From Glycomyces salinus (GTDB taxonomy: Bacteria > Actinomycetota > Actinomycetes > Mycobacteriales > Micromonosporaceae), in NCBI RefSeq assembly GCF_016428645.1, contig NZ_JAELXW010000010.1:62001-126000 (forward strand): a stretch of 64,000 nucleotides of DNA. Reading direction: 5' to 3'. The notes beneath the pieces were generated by a model. That model was not told the origin of the DNA. It saw only the letters and a list, made by a program, of their open reading frames with translations, and did no database searches. Shown here one piece after another: positions 62,764 through 64,000 of the stretch; the first letter of the stretch is position 1, and each line of letters opens with the position of its first letter. A program made the translations under genes and the position numbers.

Positions 62764-64000
62764 TCAGGTAGTGCGGCGCAGCAGTGCCAGGAACATCGCG
62801 TCGGTGCCGTGCCGGTGGGGCCACAGCTGCGCGAACTCCCCTCGTTCGGCCTCGGGCACCACCGCGGTGATCGAGGCCGGTTCGACCGATTCGACCTCCG
62901 GGCGGCCCAGCGCCGCCGAGACGACCTCGACGGTCTCCTCGACTACCGGCGAGCAGGTCACGTACGCGATCACGCCGCCGGGCCGGACCAGTTCGACCGC
63001 CGCCGACAGCAGCTCGCGCTGGAGGACGGCGAGGCCGTCGATGTCGCCGCGGCGCTTGCGCCAGCGGGCCTCGGGGCGCCGCCGCAGCGCGCCCAGTCCC
63101 GAGCAGGGAGCGTCGACCAGCACCCGGTCGGCGCTGCCGGGGACGCCGAAGTCGCGGCCGTCGGCGGTGTGGACGGTGACCGGCAGGCCCTTGGCGGCCT
63201 TCGCGACCAGTTCGGCGCGGTGGGCCTGGACCTCGACCGCGTCGACGGCCGCGCCGCGCTGGGCGGCCAGGGCGCCGAGCAGCGCGGTCTTGCCGCCGGG
63301 GCCGGCGCACAGGTCGACCCAGGTCCGGTCCGGACCGCGCAGCGGCGCGTCGGCGAGCGCGGCGGCCACGAGCTGGCTGCCTTCGTCCTGGACGCTCGCG
63401 CGCCCGGTGGCGACGGCCTTGATGCGACCGGGGTCGCCGCCGTGCAGGTACACCGCGTACGGCGACCAGCGCCCGGCCTCCCCTCGGGCCTTGGCGGCCA
63501 GGTCGTCGCGGTCGATGCGCCCGGGTTTGGCGCACAGGTGGACCGGTGCGGCGTCGTTGTTCGCCGCCAGGGCCGCCGGAGTCTCGTCGGGGCCGAGGAT
63601 CGACTCGAACTCCTCGACTATCCACTTCGGGTGGTTGTGGCGCAGAGCGAGGTCGGCGATGCGGTCGCCGGTGGACAGGCGGTCGATCCAGCTTTCGAGG
63701 TCGCGCGCGGCGACCTTGCGCAGCACCGCGTTGGTCAGGCCCGACACGCGCGGGCTGACGGCGGCCTTGACCAGGCCCACGGTGGTCGAGACGGCCGCGT
63801 GGGTGGGGATGCGCGTGTAAAGCAGCTGGTAGGCGCCCAGGCAGAGCGCGTCGACCAGGTCGGCCTGGAGCCGGTCGAGGTCGCGGCCGGAGGCGGCCTC
63901 GAGGATCGCCTCCAGGGTGCCGAGGCTGCGGAGGGTGCCGTAGGTCAGCTCGGTGGCCAGCGCGGAGTCCCGGCCGTCGAGGCCGGTGTTGGCCAGCAGT
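62764..64000 (-). CDS. rsmB: 16S rRNA m5C967 methyltransferase, C-terminal part (runs off window)
   Basis: About 412 residues are visible; the N terminus lies beyond the window end. The NusB-like domain is partly present (LLYTRIPTHAAVSTTVGLVK). The SAM domain has VDLCAGPGGKTALLGALA, VLVDAPCSGLGALRRRPEAR (Pro-Cys catalytic loop) and YVTCSPVVEETVEVV (second Cys), the signature of RsmB/Fmu. Frame open to the last base. Confidence 0.92.
   Translation of the reverse strand, partial: LLANTGLDGRDSALATELTYGTLRSLGTLEAILEAASGRDLDRLQADLVDALCLGAYQLLYTRIPTHAAVSTTVGLVKAAVSPRVSGLTNAVLRKVAARDLESWIDRLSTGDRIADLALRHNHPKWIVEEFESILGPDETPAALAANNDAAPVHLCAKPGRIDRDDLAAKARGEAGRWSPYAVYLHGGDPGRIKAVATGRASVQDEGSQLVAAALADAPLRGPDRTWVDLCAGPGGKTALLGALAAQRGAAVDAVEVQAHRAELVAKAAKGLPVTVHTADGRDFGVPGSADRVLVDAPCSGLGALRRRPEARWRKRRGDIDGLAVLQRELLSAAVELVRPGGVIAYVTCSPVVEETVEVVSAALGRPEVESVEPASITAVVPEAERGEFAQLWPHRHGTDAMFLALLRRTT

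Overview
The window is high-GC actinobacterial DNA. Frequent GTG/TTG starts, ATGA and GTGA gene overlaps, TANNNT -10 elements placed 6-7 nt from start codons (leaderless transcripts) and long non-coding shadow frames all fit. Three blocks match the gene order I know from Mycobacterium and other Actinobacteria: moxR to the SPFH gene; hisG-hisE; rsmB-rpe-rib. Three secreted cellulases (GH5, GH12, GH6), oligopeptide scavenging and a glycerol operon suggest a saprophytic mycelial actinomycete. Glycomycetaceae is a guess I cannot prove. The window starts inside glpD and ends inside rsmB.

Layout. 1-3.9 kb: glycerol uptake and catabolism, gylR-glpF-glpK-glpD on the minus strand, with two matching IclR-type palindromes. 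4.1-6.2 kb: a compact toxin-immunity-like cassette (coiled-coil N-domain plus toxin-like tail, overlapping partner gene, then a stand-alone copy of the coiled coil). 6.3-17.2 kb: a nine-gene operon of a peptide ABC transporter followed by four peptidases (M55, M20, S9, S66), resembling the Bacillus dpp-ykf murein-peptide recycling locus. 17.2-24.2 kb, minus strand: an NAD-dependent epimerase, a modular GH5 cellulase with a promoter overlapped by a palindrome, and a 1243-residue protease-NTPase-TPR protein of conflict-system type. 24.3-31.1 kb: hydrolase, AraC regulator and quinone reductase, SGNH-ricin protein, cold-shock protein, P5C reductase-like protein, epoxide hydrolase.

31.1-39.3 kb is an accessory region ending at tRNA-Leu(GAG). 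It holds a broken FAD oxidase gene, two tandem tRNA-like genes (Ala-type anticodons, 10-bp acceptor helices) directly before a zinc-ribbon SDR gene and an RNase-inhibitor-like LRR gene, a divergent leaderless promoter pair, truncated genes around a deletion scar, an AbiEii-like nucleotidyltransferase and a pRiA4b ORF-3-like gene. The tRNA-like/SDR/LRR unit is the best candidate for an undescribed system.

39.5-64 kb is mostly core: APH-like kinase, C45 peptidase, SpoU methyltransferase, SPFH/NfeD, hemH-inhA-fabG, VWA/DUF58/MoxR, PH-domain membrane proteins, hisG-hisE, GH12 cellulase, PMT-like glycosyltransferase, ribH-ribBA-ribE under an FMN riboswitch, a REC-GGDEF protein, rpe, GH6 cellulase and rsmB. 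No CRISPR array, rRNA, integrase or intact insertion sequence was seen.
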